From: Cycloclasticus sp. 46_120_T64
GTDB taxonomy: Bacteria; Pseudomonadota; Gammaproteobacteria; Methylococcales; Cycloclasticaceae
Reading direction: 5' to 3'
Assembly (NCBI GenBank): GCA_002162695.1
Contig: MAAM01000004.1
Coordinates: 62,001-126,000 of the forward strand
Length of the DNA stretch: 64,000 nucleotides
Each line of letters opens with the position of its first letter. Positions within the stretch are counted from its first letter, which is position 1. The notes beneath the pieces are model-generated. The model searched no databases and had not been told where the DNA came from. It was given only the letters and a program-made list of their open reading frames with translations. The translations under genes were made by a program, and so were the position numbers. This document shows, piece by piece, positions 36,989-46,662 of the stretch.

Positions 36989-37306
36989 CTACTTGATTCT
37001 ATTAGCTTTTTCATCCAAGCCGGATAAACCAAAACGTCGTTCGAGTTCTTTTAATACATCGGCTGAGCTTAAATCTTGCTGCGCGAGTAATACCATCGTG
37101 TGAAACCAGAGGTCGGCGGTTTCATAAATAATTTGTTGTTTATCATCCGATTTGGCGGCAATGACCGTTTCGGTGGCTTCTTCGCCAATCTTTTTAAGGA
37201 TGGTGTCCAAGCCTTTGTGATACAGGCTGGCGACGTATGATGAACTAGGGTCTTGTTGTTTGCGTTGCTGTAATACTTCGTCGAGTTGTTTAAGTGTGTC
37301 GCTCAT
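36989..37306 (-). CDS. hisE: Phosphoribosyl-ATP pyrophosphatase
   Basis: 105 residues, MazG-like helical fold, second step of histidine synthesis. The metal-binding motifs [13 protein letters not shown] (~39-51) and [14 protein letters not shown] (~62-75) are intact. It is a separate polypeptide, not fused to hisI as in E. coli, and its start overlaps the hisI stop by four bases. Confidence 0.94.
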   Translation of the reverse strand: MSDTLKQLDEVLQQRKQQDPSSSYVASLYHKGLDTILKKIGEEATETVIAAKSDDKQQIIYETADLWFHTMVLLAQQDLSSADVLKELERRFGLSGLDEKANRIK

Positions 37307-37689
37307 GCTGAATAAATGCTCTTAGGGTCTTTTAATACGGTCTCGGTTGAGACCCATTGCTGATCTTGTAGTTGTCGGTAAAAACAACTCTCACGTCCAG
37401 TATGACAGGCGATACCGCCTTTTTGTTCAACCGATAGTAGAATCACGTCTTCGTCACAGTCTAAACGAATATCACGGATGATTTGTTGGTGGCCAGATTC
37501 TTCGCCTTTATGCCATAGCTTATTACGTGAACGAGACCAATACACCGCATGGCCTTGTTCGGCGGTTAATTGTAGGGCTTGTTTGTTCATCCATGCGACC
37601 ATCAAGATCTTGCCGGATTGGTGGTCCTGCGCGATGGCGGGAATTAAACCCTTATCGTCCCAGCGTAGTTGCTCTAGCCAGTGACTCAT
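37303..37689 (-). CDS. hisI: Phosphoribosyl-AMP cyclohydrolase
   Basis: 128 residues, third step of histidine synthesis. The metal-site motifs are intact: [15 protein letters not shown] and [13 protein letters not shown] (Cys and His near residues 98-106), together with VAWMNKQAL and [18 protein letters not shown]. It overlaps hisF and hisE by four bases on each side. Confidence 0.95.
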   Translation of the reverse strand: MSHWLEQLRWDDKGLIPAIAQDHQSGKILMVAWMNKQALQLTAEQGHAVYWSRSRNKLWHKGEESGHQQIIRDIRLDCDEDVILLSVEQKGGIACHTGRESCFYRQLQDQQWVSTETVLKDPKSIYSA

Positions 37690-38459
37690 AAACGAACCTC
37701 GATGCCCTTAGCTTGCATATGCTGCTTGGCTTCACCGATGCTAAATTCGGCAAAATGAAAAATACTCGCAGCCAATACGGCATCAGCCTTACCTTGGGTG
37801 ACGCCTTCGGCGAGGTGATCCAGGCTGCCAACGCCGCCTGAGGCAATAACGGGTACGTCTACCGCATCGCTAATAGCGCGGGTTAATTCGAGGTCAAAAC
37901 CGATTTTGGTGCCATCGCGATCCATGCTAGTGAGTAGAATTTCACCGGCGCCAAAGGCGACCATTTTTTTTGCCCAGTCAACGGCGTCTAAGCCGGTTTC
38001 TTTACGCCCACCGTGGGTGAATATTTCCCAGCGTTTAGCTTCGCCATCGCTGCTGACGCATTTTGCATCAATCGCTACCACGATGCACTGTGAACCAAAA
38101 CGTTCGGCGGCTTGTTTGACAAATTCCGGGTTGAATATCGCAGCGGTGTTGATGCCAACTTTGTCGGCACCTGCTTTTAACATGCGGCTAATGTCTTCTA
38201 ACTTGCGTATTCCGCCGCCAACGGTAAGAGGAATAAACACTTCGCCTGCTACCTGTTCGACCATATGCACCATCGTTTCACGATTATCTGAACTGGCGGT
38301 GATGTCGAGGAAGGTTATTTCGTCTGCGCCTTCACGGTCGTAACGACGGGCGATTTCTACCGGGTCACCAGCGTCGCGGATATCAACAAACTTAACCCCT
38401 TTGACGACTCGACCATTGTCTACGTCTAGGCAGGGGATAATGCGTTTAGCGAGTCCCAT
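37686..38459 (-). CDS. hisF: Imidazole glycerol phosphate synthase cyclase subunit
   Basis: 257 residues, a TIM barrel. Catalytic Asp11 is in [17 protein letters not shown], and the second catalytic Asp lies in [13 protein letters not shown] (~residue 130). Phosphate sites include [11 protein letters not shown] and [15 protein letters not shown]. It works with HisH, which supplies ammonia from glutamine. It starts two bases after hisA. Confidence 0.96.
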   Translation of the reverse strand: MGLAKRIIPCLDVDNGRVVKGVKFVDIRDAGDPVEIARRYDREGADEITFLDITASSDNRETMVHMVEQVAGEVFIPLTVGGGIRKLEDISRMLKAGADKVGINTAAIFNPEFVKQAAERFGSQCIVVAIDAKCVSSDGEAKRWEIFTHGGRKETGLDAVDWAKKMVAFGAGEILLTSMDRDGTKIGFDLELTRAISDAVDVPVIASGGVGSLDHLAEGVTQGKADAVLAASIFHFAEFSIGEAKQHMQAKGIEVRL

Positions 38460-38461
38460 CG

Positions 38462-39196
38462 TTAAGCGTAAGACTGTGCTAGTTTTTCGCCTTCGGCAAA
38501 ATCTAGGGTGCCTTCGTAAATGGCGCGGCCGGTAATGGCTCCAATGATGCCGTCATCTGCGACTTCGCCGAGTAATTTAATATCGTCAAGGTTGGTGATG
38601 CCGCCCGATGCAATTACCGGGATTTTAACCGCGCGTGCTAATTCTGCGGTGGCTTCAACGTTGACACCTTGCATCATACCGTCACGGCCGATATCGGTAT
38701 AGATGATGGATTCAACCCCGTCCGACTCAAACTGTTGTGCGAGGTCGATGATGTCGTGGTTGGATAATTTTGACCAGCCATCGATGGCAACTTTGCCATT
38801 TTTTGCGTCTAGTCCGACGATGATATGGCCGGGGAATTCTGCGCAGACGTCACCGACAAAATGGGGTGCGCTGACCGCTTTCGTGCCGATGATGACGTAC
38901 TGAACGCCGGCATTTAAATAGGTTTGAATGGTGTCTTCATCACGGATGCCGCCGCCGACTTGAATGATTAAATCAGGGTGGGCTTGGGCGATATCATATA
39001 CCACACCGGCATTGACGGGTTTGCCAGCAAAGGCGCCATCTAGGTCGACCAGGTGCAGTCGCTTAGCACCTTCATTGACCCAGCGGGTCGCTACTTCTAC
39101 GGGGTTATCTGAGAATATGGTTTCGTCTTCCATGCGGCCTTGGCGTAAACGAACACACTTACCTTCTTTTAGATCAATCGCGGGTATAAGAATCAT
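38462..39196 (-). CDS. hisA: ProFAR isomerase HisA
   Basis: 244 residues, TIM barrel homologous to HisF. Catalytic Asp8 is in [18 protein letters not shown], the second Asp is in [15 protein letters not shown] (~residue 130), and phosphate loops are [11 protein letters not shown] and [13 protein letters not shown]. It converts ProFAR to PRFAR, the substrate of HisHF. It follows hisH by 19 bases. Confidence 0.96.
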   Translation of the reverse strand: MILIPAIDLKEGKCVRLRQGRMEDETIFSDNPVEVATRWVNEGAKRLHLVDLDGAFAGKPVNAGVVYDIAQAHPDLIIQVGGGIRDEDTIQTYLNAGVQYVIIGTKAVSAPHFVGDVCAEFPGHIIVGLDAKNGKVAIDGWSKLSNHDIIDLAQQFESDGVESIIYTDIGRDGMMQGVNVEATAELARAVKIPVIASGGITNLDDIKLLGEVADDGIIGAITGRAIYEGTLDFAEGEKLAQSYA

Positions 39197-39215
39197 GTTT
39201 ATAGTTCCTTGTTGC

Positions 39216-39860
39216 TTAGGACTGGCCGTCCCAATTTAAAAAGTTTTTTAGGAGTTGCAAGCCGGCGTGCTGGCTTTTTTCGGGGTGAAACTGTACCGCG
39301 AGAATATTCTTCTGCTGTAGCGCACAGGGGAAATCATCGGGGTAGCTGCTATGGGCGGAAATAATAGCAGTGTCGACTTGGCTGGCGTGATAGCTATGCA
39401 CAAAGTAAAAACGTTCATTTTGCGCAATACCCTGGAAAAGTGGGTTTTTGCCATCGTTATTGACTTGATTCCAACCCATATGGGGGATCTTAAGCTTGTC
39501 GCCGGCGGGATCTTTCAGTCCTTTTGGGAACTTAATAACCTTGCCGTTCAATAACCCTAGGCAATCAACCCCGCCATTTTCTTCGCTATGCTGTAATAAG
39601 GCTTGCATGCCGATGCAAATACCTAAGATCGGTTTATCGCGGGCGACTTGTTTGATGGTTTCATCTAAGCCACTTGCGCGTAGCGCGGCCATGCAGTCGC
39701 GGATCGCACCGACGCCGGGGAATACGATGTGGTCAGCGGATAAGATCAGTTCTTTGTCCGCGGTCACCTGTATCGTTGACTCGGGGGATACAGATTTTAA
39801 TGCTTTTTCAATGGAATGCAGATTGCCCATTCCATAATCGATAACGGCAACAGTCGCCAT
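39216..39860 (-). CDS. hisH: Imidazole glycerol phosphate synthase glutaminase subunit
   Basis: 214 residues, class I glutamine amidotransferase. The nucleophile Cys lies in [17 protein letters not shown] (~residue 83), and the His-Glu pair in [13 protein letters not shown] (~residue 195). An early [12 protein letters not shown] motif is present. It passes ammonia to HisF. It sits 21 bases after hisB. Confidence 0.95.
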   Translation of the reverse strand: MATVAVIDYGMGNLHSIEKALKSVSPESTIQVTADKELILSADHIVFPGVGAIRDCMAALRASGLDETIKQVARDKPILGICIGMQALLQHSEENGGVDCLGLLNGKVIKFPKGLKDPAGDKLKIPHMGWNQVNNDGKNPLFQGIAQNERFYFVHSYHASQVDTAIISAHSSYPDDFPCALQQKNILAVQFHPEKSQHAGLQLLKNFLNWDGQS

Positions 39861-39881
39861 AATAGGGGTACTCTTAGGTGG

Positions 39882-40475
39882 TTATAAACAGCCTTTGGTT
39901 GATGGCATAATGCCTTCCATGCGGGCGTCTTTTTCTAAGGCAAAGCGCAAAGCGCGGCCGAAGGCTTTGAAAATTGTTTCGGCGACGTGGTGTGCGTTGA
40001 CGCCTTTTAAATTATCGATATGCAAGGTCATATGGGCGTGGTTGACAAAACCTTGGAAAAACTCCCTAAAGAGGTCTACATCAAAACCGCCGATACTGGC
40101 ACGTGGGAAGTCTACGTCGTAAACCAACCCTGGGCGACCAGAGAAGTCGATAACAACACGTGATAAGGCCTCGTCGAGTGGTACGTAGGCATGGCCATAG
40201 CGGTAAATACCTTTGCGATCGCCGAGCGCGTCGGTGACGGCTTTGCCCAAGGTGATGCCGATGTCTTCAACGGTGTGGTGGGCGTCAATATGTAAGTCAC
40301 CCTTGGCATTGATGTCTAAATCAATCATCCCGTGACGGGCAATTTGATCGAGCATATGCTCTAAGAAAGGAACGCCGGTAGAGAAGTTGGTTTTACCGCT
40401 GCCGTCTAGATTAACGCTGACCGTAATCTGCGTTTCTAAGGTGTCGCGATTAACAGTTGCTGTTCTGTTACTCAT
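39882..40475 (-). CDS. hisB: Imidazoleglycerol-phosphate dehydratase
   Basis: 197 residues, single-function dehydratase without the phosphatase half found in E. coli HisB. Mn-site motifs are [34 protein letters not shown] and [17 protein letters not shown]. First gene of the his-tat-DUF1499-ygiQ transcript. Its start faces the small RNA locus; the GacA-type box lies about 100 bases upstream, so an effect on hisB is possible but not shown. Confidence 0.96.
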   Translation of the reverse strand: MSNRTATVNRDTLETQITVSVNLDGSGKTNFSTGVPFLEHMLDQIARHGMIDLDINAKGDLHIDAHHTVEDIGITLGKAVTDALGDRKGIYRYGHAYVPLDEALSRVVIDFSGRPGLVYDVDFPRASIGGFDVDLFREFFQGFVNHAHMTLHIDNLKGVNAHHVAETIFKAFGRALRFALEKDARMEGIMPSTKGCL

Positions 40476-40576
40476 GTTATATAGGTATCTTGTTGCCGAT
40501 AATCTATTATTTTCCCAGTTACCGCAGGTGATAGCAAGTTTAGTTTTGGCGGGAACACCGCCGGCTAGATAATGCT

Positions 40577-40594
40577 TGTAAGCATATGCTTACA
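40577..40594. promoter_or_regulatory. GacA-type upstream activating sequence
   Basis: TGTAAG-CATATG-CTTACA is a perfect 18-bp palindrome that exactly matches the TGTAAG-N6-CTTACA box bound by GacA, UvrY and LetA regulators upstream of rsmX/Y/Z and csrB/C genes. Its centre is about 65 bases before the predicted transcription start of the GGA-rich RNA, as expected for these promoters. It also lies upstream of the divergent hisB gene. Confidence 0.85.
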
Positions 40595-40637
40595 GACAAT
40601 GAGGTTTGCGCTGATGTTGTTTCTAGCTTCGCAGGCC

Positions 40638-40643
40638 TATACT
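40638..40643 (+). promoter_or_regulatory. -10 element of the small RNA
   Basis: TATACT stands 43 bases after the GacA-type box and about seven bases before the predicted start at ~40650. At the -35 position there is only TGTTGT or TTGTTT, far from consensus. This is usual for promoters that depend on an activator. Confidence 0.7.
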
Positions 40644-40649
40644 TTAATC

Positions 40650-40803
40650 GTCACTTAGGAATTCACGAGAAGGATCTCGTAAACAAGGATAGTTTGCTAA
40701 GGAGATACGAGGGACTGTATCACGACATGGATGTTGAGATGGACTGATTTGCCGATCAATCTGAGATGACATAACCGACGGATTCAACCCCGTCGGTTTT
40801 TTT
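40650..40803 (+). ncRNA. GGA-rich, CsrA/RsmA-titrating small RNA (RsmY/RsmZ/CsrB class)
   Basis: There is no open reading frame of note here; instead GGA motifs recur at 40658, 40672, 40687, 40701, 40712, 40729 and 40741. Several are exposed in hairpin loops. ACGAGA/TCTCGT closes an AGGA tetraloop (40665-40680). AAAC/GTTT closes AAGGATA (40681-40695). GATAC/GTATC closes a loop with GGGA (40704-40721). CGACA/TGTTG closes a TGGA tetraloop (40723-40736). CsrA/RsmA binds exactly such GGA loops. With the upstream GacA-type box, a -10 and a terminator, this is a full regulatory RNA gene of about 155 nt. It would sequester CsrA when the GacS/GacA-type system is active. Neither csrA nor gacA lies in the window. 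Ends are predicted, not mapped. Confidence 0.85.
40773..40803 (+). terminator. Rho-independent terminator of the small RNA
   Basis: A perfect 9-bp stem AACCGACGG (40773-40781) with CCGTCGGTT (40790-40798) and an 8-nt loop, followed by T residues to 40803. The T-run is on the + strand, so it cannot serve the minus-strand typA or hisB. Confidence 0.92.
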
Positions 40804-40845
40804 ATGCCTGACATTTACTGCTGGTCTTATTTTAAGCTATCGATC

Positions 40846-40872
40846 AGGCTGGCGGTTTGAGGCCGCCAGCCT
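40846..40872 (-). terminator. Hairpin just after typA
   Basis: A perfect 10-bp GC-rich stem (AGGCTGGCGG 40846-40855 with CCGCCAGCCT 40863-40872) and a 7-nt loop lies 12 bases past the typA stop. There is no T-run on the minus strand, so it may be an mRNA 3' stabiliser or a terminator of the weaker kind. Confidence 0.5.
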
Positions 40873-40884
40873 TGTCGCGTTAAA

Positions 40885-42705
40885 TTAAGACTTAGGCCCG
40901 CGAGATGCGCGTTTGCGCTCGTTTTCGGTAAGGGCTTTCTTTCTTAAACGAATAGACTCAGGTGTTACTTCGACTAATTCATCGTCTTCGATAAATTCTA
41001 GTGCTTGCTCTAGAGTCATCGAGATGTGAGGAGTCAGGGTTAACGCTTCGTCGGTACCTGAGGCACGAACGTTAGTAAGCTGCTTGCCTTTAGTTGGGTT
41101 AACCACTAAGTCATTGCCGCGAGAGTGTAGCCCAACGATTTGGCCTTCGTAAACTTCTTCGGCGTGACCGAGAAATAATTTACCGCGTTCTTGTAGGTTG
41201 AATAGGCCAAACGCTAAGGTTTTGCCTTTAACCATAGATACCAACACGCCGTTTTGTCTAGAGGTGATTTCGCCAGCTTTAACTTCGCCATAGTGATCAA
41301 AGATGCTGGTCATGATGCCAGAACCCGATGTTAGGGTTAAGAAGTGCCCGCGGAAACCAATTAAACCACGAGATGGGCTGATGAACTCAAGGCGCATACG
41401 GCCTTTGCCATCCGGTTCCATATTGGTTAGTTCGGCTTTACGTAAGCCCATTTCTTCCATGATGGAGCCTTGGTGTTGCTCTTCGATATCAATAACCACT
41501 TGTTCGAAGGGTTCTTGCATTTTGCCATCGATTTCTCGACGAACTACTTCTGGACGGGCAACGCCAATTTCGAAGCCTTCACGACGCATTGTTTCAATCA
41601 AAACAGATAAATGAAGTTCACCACGGCCTGAGACAATAAATTTGTCAGGAGTTTCGCCGGGTGCTACGCGTAATGCTACGTTATGAATTAGCTCTTGATC
41701 CAAACGGTCGCGGATGTTTCTTGAAGTAATGAATTTACCTTCTTGACCGGCAAATGGTGAGTTGTTAACCGAGAAAGTCATGCTAACAGTTGGTTCGTCA
41801 ACCGATAAAGCCGGTAAGGCTTCAATGTGATCTGGGTGGCATAAGGTATCTGAAATTCCCAGTCCATCAATACCGTTAATGCAAATGATGTCGCCAGCAA
41901 ATGCTTCGTCCACATCAATCCTATCAAGTCCCAAATGGCCTTTTACGTTAAGTACCTTGCCTTTGCGTTGCTTGCCTTCAGAGTCAACAATGGTAACGAC
42001 TTGATTGGGTTTCAAGCTGCCGCGGGTGATCCGGCCCACGCCGATAACGCCAATGTAGCTATCGTAAGCGAGTGAAGAAATTTGCATTTGGAGCGGTGCT
42101 GCAACGTCCACGACAGGCTGCGGTACGCGATCTCTAATGATTTCAAACAACGGCGTCATATCATCGGCTAATTCGTCAGCCTCTGGGCCGGCAACACCGT
42201 TAATCGCAGAAGCGTAGATCACTGGGAAATCAAGCTGTTCATCGGTTGCGCCAAGTTTGTCGAATAAGTCGAATACTTGGTCGATAACCCAATCTGGGCG
42301 AGAACCAGGGCGGTCAACCTTGTTGATGACAACAATCGGCTTCAGGCCTTGTTCGAATGCTTTTGAGGTTACGAAGCGTGTTTGCGGCATTGGGCCGTCA
42401 ACCGCATCAACTAATAAGAGTACGCAATCAACCATCGATAATACGCGTTCTACTTCGCCACCAAAGTCGGCATGGCCTGGGGTGTCTACGATGTTAATGT
42501 GTAGGTCGTTCCACTCGATCGCAGTGTTTTTCGCCAGAATGGTAATTCCGCGCTCTCTTTCTTGATCGTTTGAGTCCATGATACGTTCAGTACCTTGGCT
42601 TTTACGATCGAGGGTGCCTGATTGCTCAAGTAGTTTATCAACAAGGGTGGTTTTGCCGTGGTCAACGTGGGCAATAATGGCGATGTTACGGAGGTTTTGT
42701 TTCAC
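40885..42705 (-). CDS. typA: Translational GTPase TypA/BipA
   Basis: 606 residues. The GTPase domain has [18 protein letters not shown] at residues 10-27, [20 protein letters not shown] (switch I), [12 protein letters not shown] and VINKVDRPG. It is followed by EF-G-like domains II, III and V and the BipA-specific C-terminal domain ([19 protein letters not shown] near residue 560). It binds ribosomes and aids 50S assembly and growth under cold or other stress. It is a single transcription unit between the rhodanese gene and the small RNA. Confidence 0.97.
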   Translation of the reverse strand: MKQNLRNIAIIAHVDHGKTTLVDKLLEQSGTLDRKSQGTERIMDSNDQERERGITILAKNTAIEWNDLHINIVDTPGHADFGGEVERVLSMVDCVLLLVDAVDGPMPQTRFVTSKAFEQGLKPIVVINKVDRPGSRPDWVIDQVFDLFDKLGATDEQLDFPVIYASAINGVAGPEADELADDMTPLFEIIRDRVPQPVVDVAAPLQMQISSLAYDSYIGVIGVGRITRGSLKPNQVVTIVDSEGKQRKGKVLNVKGHLGLDRIDVDEAFAGDIICINGIDGLGISDTLCHPDHIEALPALSVDEPTVSMTFSVNNSPFAGQEGKFITSRNIRDRLDQELIHNVALRVAPGETPDKFIVSGRGELHLSVLIETMRREGFEIGVARPEVVRREIDGKMQEPFEQVVIDIEEQHQGSIMEEMGLRKAELTNMEPDGKGRMRLEFISPSRGLIGFRGHFLTLTSGSGIMTSIFDHYGEVKAGEITSRQNGVLVSMVKGKTLAFGLFNLQERGKLFLGHAEEVYEGQIVGLHSRGNDLVVNPTKGKQLTNVRASGTDEALTLTPHISMTLEQALEFIEDDELVEVTPESIRLRKKALTENERKRASRGPKS

Positions 42706-42767
42706 GAGAGTAGATTCCTATAAATTGTGGTGGCCTGAGCCTGGGTATAAAAAGTTTAAAGAGTGGT

Positions 42768-43166
42768 TTAGCTTTGTTCCCACGGTAACTGGTGAAAACG
42801 CCAGCCGCTGAGGGTGCCGCGATGATTATTATCATCTTTGTCGCCTTCAAAGCCCTCGTCCATATTGTATAAAGACTGGTAGCCCGCCTGTTCTAATACG
42901 TTGGCGGCGGCCATTGAGCGAGCACCGCTCCGACACATCAAAACTAATGGGGTCGAATGGGTGATGCCGTGGCTTTCGAGCTGTTCAATGAAGTCTGGAA
43001 ACACGTCCCAGTTAGGCGGTCTTTTAAATGGCACGTGAATCGCCCCAATGGGGTGTCCAACAAACGAATATTCGATGAGCGTGCGGGTGTCGATTAACTT
43101 ACTTTGTGAATCGTTTTGCAGTATTTCATAAGCCTGGTTGGGAGAGATACTTTTAATCGCAGACAT
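42768..43166 (-). CDS. Rhodanese-like domain protein
   Basis: 132 residues, one rhodanese domain. The active-site loop is LVLMCRSGARSMAAANVLEQ with the catalytic Cys near residue 78. The N-terminal part has KLIDTRTLIEYSFVGHPIGA, and the end has NMDEGFEGDKD. It should carry sulfur as a persulfide; the acceptor is unknown. It lies 59 bases after the methyltransferase gene on the same strand, and 62 bases before typA. Confidence 0.9.
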   Translation of the reverse strand: MSAIKSISPNQAYEILQNDSQSKLIDTRTLIEYSFVGHPIGAIHVPFKRPPNWDVFPDFIEQLESHGITHSTPLVLMCRSGARSMAAANVLEQAGYQSLYNMDEGFEGDKDDNNHRGTLSGWRFHQLPWEQS

Positions 43167-43225
43167 AACCGCTCCAAAATTGAGTTTAACTCACCATTAT
43201 ACATGGTTTTTTGAAAATCGTTGAA

Positions 43226-43804
43226 TTAGCGTTGGGCGATCAAGAGCGCCTCATTTCGAATCCCTAACTCGGTATCACCTAAGCAGCCCTGCTCGTGATA
43301 GACAATGGGTCTGAGGCTGGAAAATAAACGGAGCAACTCGGCTTGTTTTAATAAAAAAGCAGGGTTTGTTGGGCCACCCGCACGAGCTTTTTCAACGGTA
43401 AATGTTTGGTAAAACAGTAGGCCGCTAGGTTTTAAGGCATTAATCAATTGCGGAATTATTTTCCGTTCAAGGAAGCGTGAAACGGTAATCACGTCATAGT
43501 GGTTTGCAGGCAGCCTAGCTTGGCTAATATCAATCGCTAGGGCATTAATGGATGACCCCGCAGGGGTGTTTTGTTGGATTTCAGCGATGGCGTGGGTTGA
43601 TATGTCCCAAGCGTCAACCTCTAGTCCCTTTTTAGCCAGTAAAAAAGCGTTCCCACCTAAGCCGCAAGCGAGGTCGAGTGCCTTGCCGTGTTTGGGTAAT
43701 AAATGGGCATACAGTGATACAACGGCGGCGGGCTGGGCGTCAGATATGCTTTGTTTGCGGTAGATGGCATCCCATTTTTGTTGCGAGTTGCCTATTTTAG
43801 TCAC
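43226..43804 (-). CDS. Class I SAM-dependent methyltransferase (TehB-like)
   Basis: 192 residues. The SAM-binding motif I is ALDLACGLGGNAFLLAKKGL (~38-57), followed by VDAWDIS with its acidic residue. The N-terminal KWDAIYRKQ and the C-terminal FYQTFTVEKARAGGPTNPAF stretch are typical of the TehB/thiopurine-methyltransferase-like group. The natural substrate is unknown. Its ATG overlaps the end of trkH by eight bases. Confidence 0.85.
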   Translation of the reverse strand: MTKIGNSQQKWDAIYRKQSISDAQPAAVVSLYAHLLPKHGKALDLACGLGGNAFLLAKKGLEVDAWDISTHAIAEIQQNTPAGSSINALAIDISQARLPANHYDVITVSRFLERKIIPQLINALKPSGLLFYQTFTVEKARAGGPTNPAFLLKQAELLRLFSSLRPIVYHEQGCLGDTELGIRNEALLIAQR

Positions 43805-45248
43805 GCCAAAAAACGGGGCTAAATAACACCAGTAAGGTAAAAATTTCTAATCGGCCGAGTAACATGGCAAAACAAGCGACCCATTTGCTAGAGTCAGGCA
43901 CACTGGCAAAGTTACTGCTGATATCACCGAGGCCAGGGCCTAAATTATTCAGTGTTGCGGCAACCGCGGAAAAGGCGGTGACTTGATCGAGGCCGGTGAT
44001 CATCATTAACACCATTAATACGCCAAAGGCGAGGATGTAGGCGGAAAAGAAACTCCATACCGCATTAATAATCGGCCGTGAGACCACGTGATGATCCAGC
44101 TTTATCGGCATATCCGAGTGGGGGTGGATGAGGTGGGTTATTTCTTTGCCGAGCTGTTTAAACATAATCAAAATACGAATGACTTTGATGCCGCCGGCTG
44201 TGGAACCGCCGCAGCCGCCGTAAAAGCTTAAAAAAATTAAAATGACGGGGATAAAGGAAGGCCAGCTGATGTAATCGCTGGAGGTAAAACCCGAGGTGGT
44301 GGCAAAGGAGACGACTTGGAACAGGGTGTGTTCAAAGATCATCGAGTCGCTGAGGCTGGAACCGATAATAAACAAGGCGAGACCGACGATAACAACGTGA
44401 CTGAGCAGGATCGAGCTATAGGTTTTTAATTCACTATTTTGACTGTAAAGCTTTAGATTTAAACTGCGGGCGGCTTTAAAGTGCAAAGCAAAGTTAATGC
44501 CGGAGATAAACATAAAGCCGACACAAATATAGTTGAGGCTGGAGTTATCAAAAAAGGCAAAACTCGCATCATGGGTAGAAAACCCGCCAATCGACACGGT
44601 ACTAAAGCTGTGAGTGATGGCGTCAAAGAGGCTCATGCCACCCGACCAATACGCGAGGGTGCAGGCAATAGTCAAACCGAGGTAGATTTCCCACAGCGCT
44701 TTGGCTGTTTCGGTAATACGTGGGGTCAGCTTGGCGTCTTTGACCGGGCCTGGCGTTTCTGCTTTATACAGCTGCATGCCACCGATGCCTAACATCGGCA
44801 GGATAGCGACGGCGAGTACGATGATCCCCATGCCGCCTAGCCATTGCAATTGCTGGCGATAAAATAGAATCGATTTGGGTAGTTGGTCTAAGCCGGTGAT
44901 GACGGTCGCACCGGTGGTAGTGAGGCCAGAAATGGACTCAAAAATAGCATCAGTTAACGATAATGACGGCAGGGTTGAGAAGTAAAATGGAATGGAGCCG
45001 GATAAACCTAGGCTAAGCCAGAAAACCACCGCAACCACGAAACCATCACGGGTTCTTAGTTCGCCGGTAGCATCCTTCGCACTCAACCAGAGCGCTAGGC
45101 CGGTTAAAAAAATCGCCAGAAAACCAATAATAAAGGGCTGGTGGTTTTGTTCTTGGTAAATAGACGAAACAATAATCGGCGGTAGCATGGTGATGCTAAA
45201 TAAACCCAATAATAGGCCGGAAATTTTCCTAATAACGTTGTAGTGCAT
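43797..45248 (-). CDS. trkH: Trk potassium uptake membrane subunit TrkH
   Basis: 483 residues with about ten membrane helices and four P-loops. Selectivity-filter-type motifs include SGLTTTGATVITGLD (~residue 107), STVSIGGFSTHDASF (~218), VVSFATTSGFTSSDY and NNLGPGLGDISSNF. FYGGCGGSTAGGIKVIRI is near residue 345. TrkH takes up potassium under control of the cytoplasmic NAD-binding TrkA, encoded three bases upstream. Confidence 0.95.
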   Translation of the reverse strand: MHYNVIRKISGLLLGLFSITMLPPIIVSSIYQEQNHQPFIIGFLAIFLTGLALWLSAKDATGELRTRDGFVVAVVFWLSLGLSGSIPFYFSTLPSLSLTDAIFESISGLTTTGATVITGLDQLPKSILFYRQQLQWLGGMGIIVLAVAILPMLGIGGMQLYKAETPGPVKDAKLTPRITETAKALWEIYLGLTIACTLAYWSGGMSLFDAITHSFSTVSIGGFSTHDASFAFFDNSSLNYICVGFMFISGINFALHFKAARSLNLKLYSQNSELKTYSSILLSHVVIVGLALFIIGSSLSDSMIFEHTLFQVVSFATTSGFTSSDYISWPSFIPVILIFLSFYGGCGGSTAGGIKVIRILIMFKQLGKEITHLIHPHSDMPIKLDHHVVSRPIINAVWSFFSAYILAFGVLMVLMMITGLDQVTAFSAVAATLNNLGPGLGDISSNFASVPDSSKWVACFAMLLGRLEIFTLLVLFSPVFWRD

Positions 45249-45250
45249 GG

Positions 45251-46642
45251 TTAGTTAATAAATCGGCTCAATAAGGACTTTGGCGGCTGAAACAGTGCTT
45301 CGACTTGGTGAACTAGGCTCTTGTCGGCGACGAATAAAATCATATGGTCGGCGGCTTGGATGACTACGCTGGCGCGTGTTGGGATCGATTTTCCATCCCT
45401 AACTAGGCCAATGATGGTACAGCCTAGGGGGAGTTTTATCTCATGAATTTTTTTACCGGCTAGGCCGCGTTTGCCGCCATTGTCGGGTACGGTGGCTTCG
45501 AAGGCTTCGGCTTTGCCGCGTAATAATGAGTGTACGCTGGAGATTTCCCCTTGCCTTACCCGGCTAAGAATTTTGCCAATGGTGGTATGTTGAGGGTAGA
45601 TGACGTTATCGATTGAGCCATTATCCACCATATTCATATAGGCGTTACGGTCGACTAGGCTCATCACCACTTGTGCGCCTAAGCTTTTGGCGAGCATTGA
45701 GCAGAGAATATTGGTTTCGTCGTCGCTAGTCAAGGTGCAGAACACGTCGGTTCTATCGATGTTTTCATCCAACAAAAAGGCTTCATCGGTGGCGTCGCCA
45801 GATAATACGATGCTGTGATCTAATTGTTCGGATAATTGATAAGCATTTGCTGGATTTTTAGTGATGATTTTAACTTGTAAGCTGTTTTCTAGTGCGCGTG
45901 CTAAACCTAGACCGATGCGCCCGCCGCCAGCAATAATCAAACGTTTATAGGGTTTGTTTTGGTTGAATAGAATACTGAGTACTTGTTTAATATCTTCCGA
46001 TGGGGCAATAAAAAATAAGCGGTCACCTTCTTCGATCACGGTACGGTAAGTCGGTTGAATTATTTCACCTTGGCGATATATCAGCGCTATTCTGGCGTAG
46101 ATGCCTTGTAAGGAGACGGTTAGATCTCGTAAGGTTTGGCCGATTAAGTCACTGCCCTGTTTGCAACGTGCTTCCACTAGGCTGAGAGCGCCATTTGCGA
46201 AAGATAAAACTTGTTGTGAGCCGGGGTGAAGAATCAGGTTCTTGATGAAATTAACGATCTCATTTTCGGGATTAATAATGAGGTCGATAGGTATAGCATC
46301 GGCGTTAAATAACTGCTGTTGGTAGTCTAAAAAGGAGCGTGAACGAACCCTAGCGATTTTTTGAGGCACTTTAAACAGATGGTGAGCCACTTGGCAGGCC
46401 AGCATATTGGTTTCATCGCTATCGGTCACGGCGATAATAATATCAGCGTGTTTAACCCCGGCGCTTTCTAGTACGTCGGGGTGGGAAACGCTGCCACAAA
46501 TTGCGGAGACGTCTAAACGTTCACAAGCGGCATCGATGACACTTTGGTTTTTATCGATTAACGTGATGTCGATATTTTCACAGGATAGATTACTGGCTAC
46601 GGTAAAGCCGACTCGACCGGCACCTAAAATAATAATTCTCAT
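45251..46642 (-). CDS. trkA: Trk potassium uptake regulatory subunit TrkA
   Basis: 463 residues built as two RCK units. The first Rossmann motif is IILGAGRVGFTVASNL (residues 3-18), the second is LIIAGGGRIGLGLARAL (~230-246). Each is followed by a TrkA-C domain. It binds NAD(H) and gates TrkH. It lies 20 bases downstream of the NtrX-like gene, in the same operon as in many gammaproteobacteria. Confidence 0.95.
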   Translation of the reverse strand: MRIIILGAGRVGFTVASNLSCENIDITLIDKNQSVIDAACERLDVSAICGSVSHPDVLESAGVKHADIIIAVTDSDETNMLACQVAHHLFKVPQKIARVRSRSFLDYQQQLFNADAIPIDLIINPENEIVNFIKNLILHPGSQQVLSFANGALSLVEARCKQGSDLIGQTLRDLTVSLQGIYARIALIYRQGEIIQPTYRTVIEEGDRLFFIAPSEDIKQVLSILFNQNKPYKRLIIAGGGRIGLGLARALENSLQVKIITKNPANAYQLSEQLDHSIVLSGDATDEAFLLDENIDRTDVFCTLTSDDETNILCSMLAKSLGAQVVMSLVDRNAYMNMVDNGSIDNVIYPQHTTIGKILSRVRQGEISSVHSLLRGKAEAFEATVPDNGGKRGLAGKKIHEIKLPLGCTIIGLVRDGKSIPTRASVVIQAADHMILFVADKSLVHQVEALFQPPKSLLSRFIN

Positions 46643-46662
46643 CAGATAACAGCTTTCTTGGG

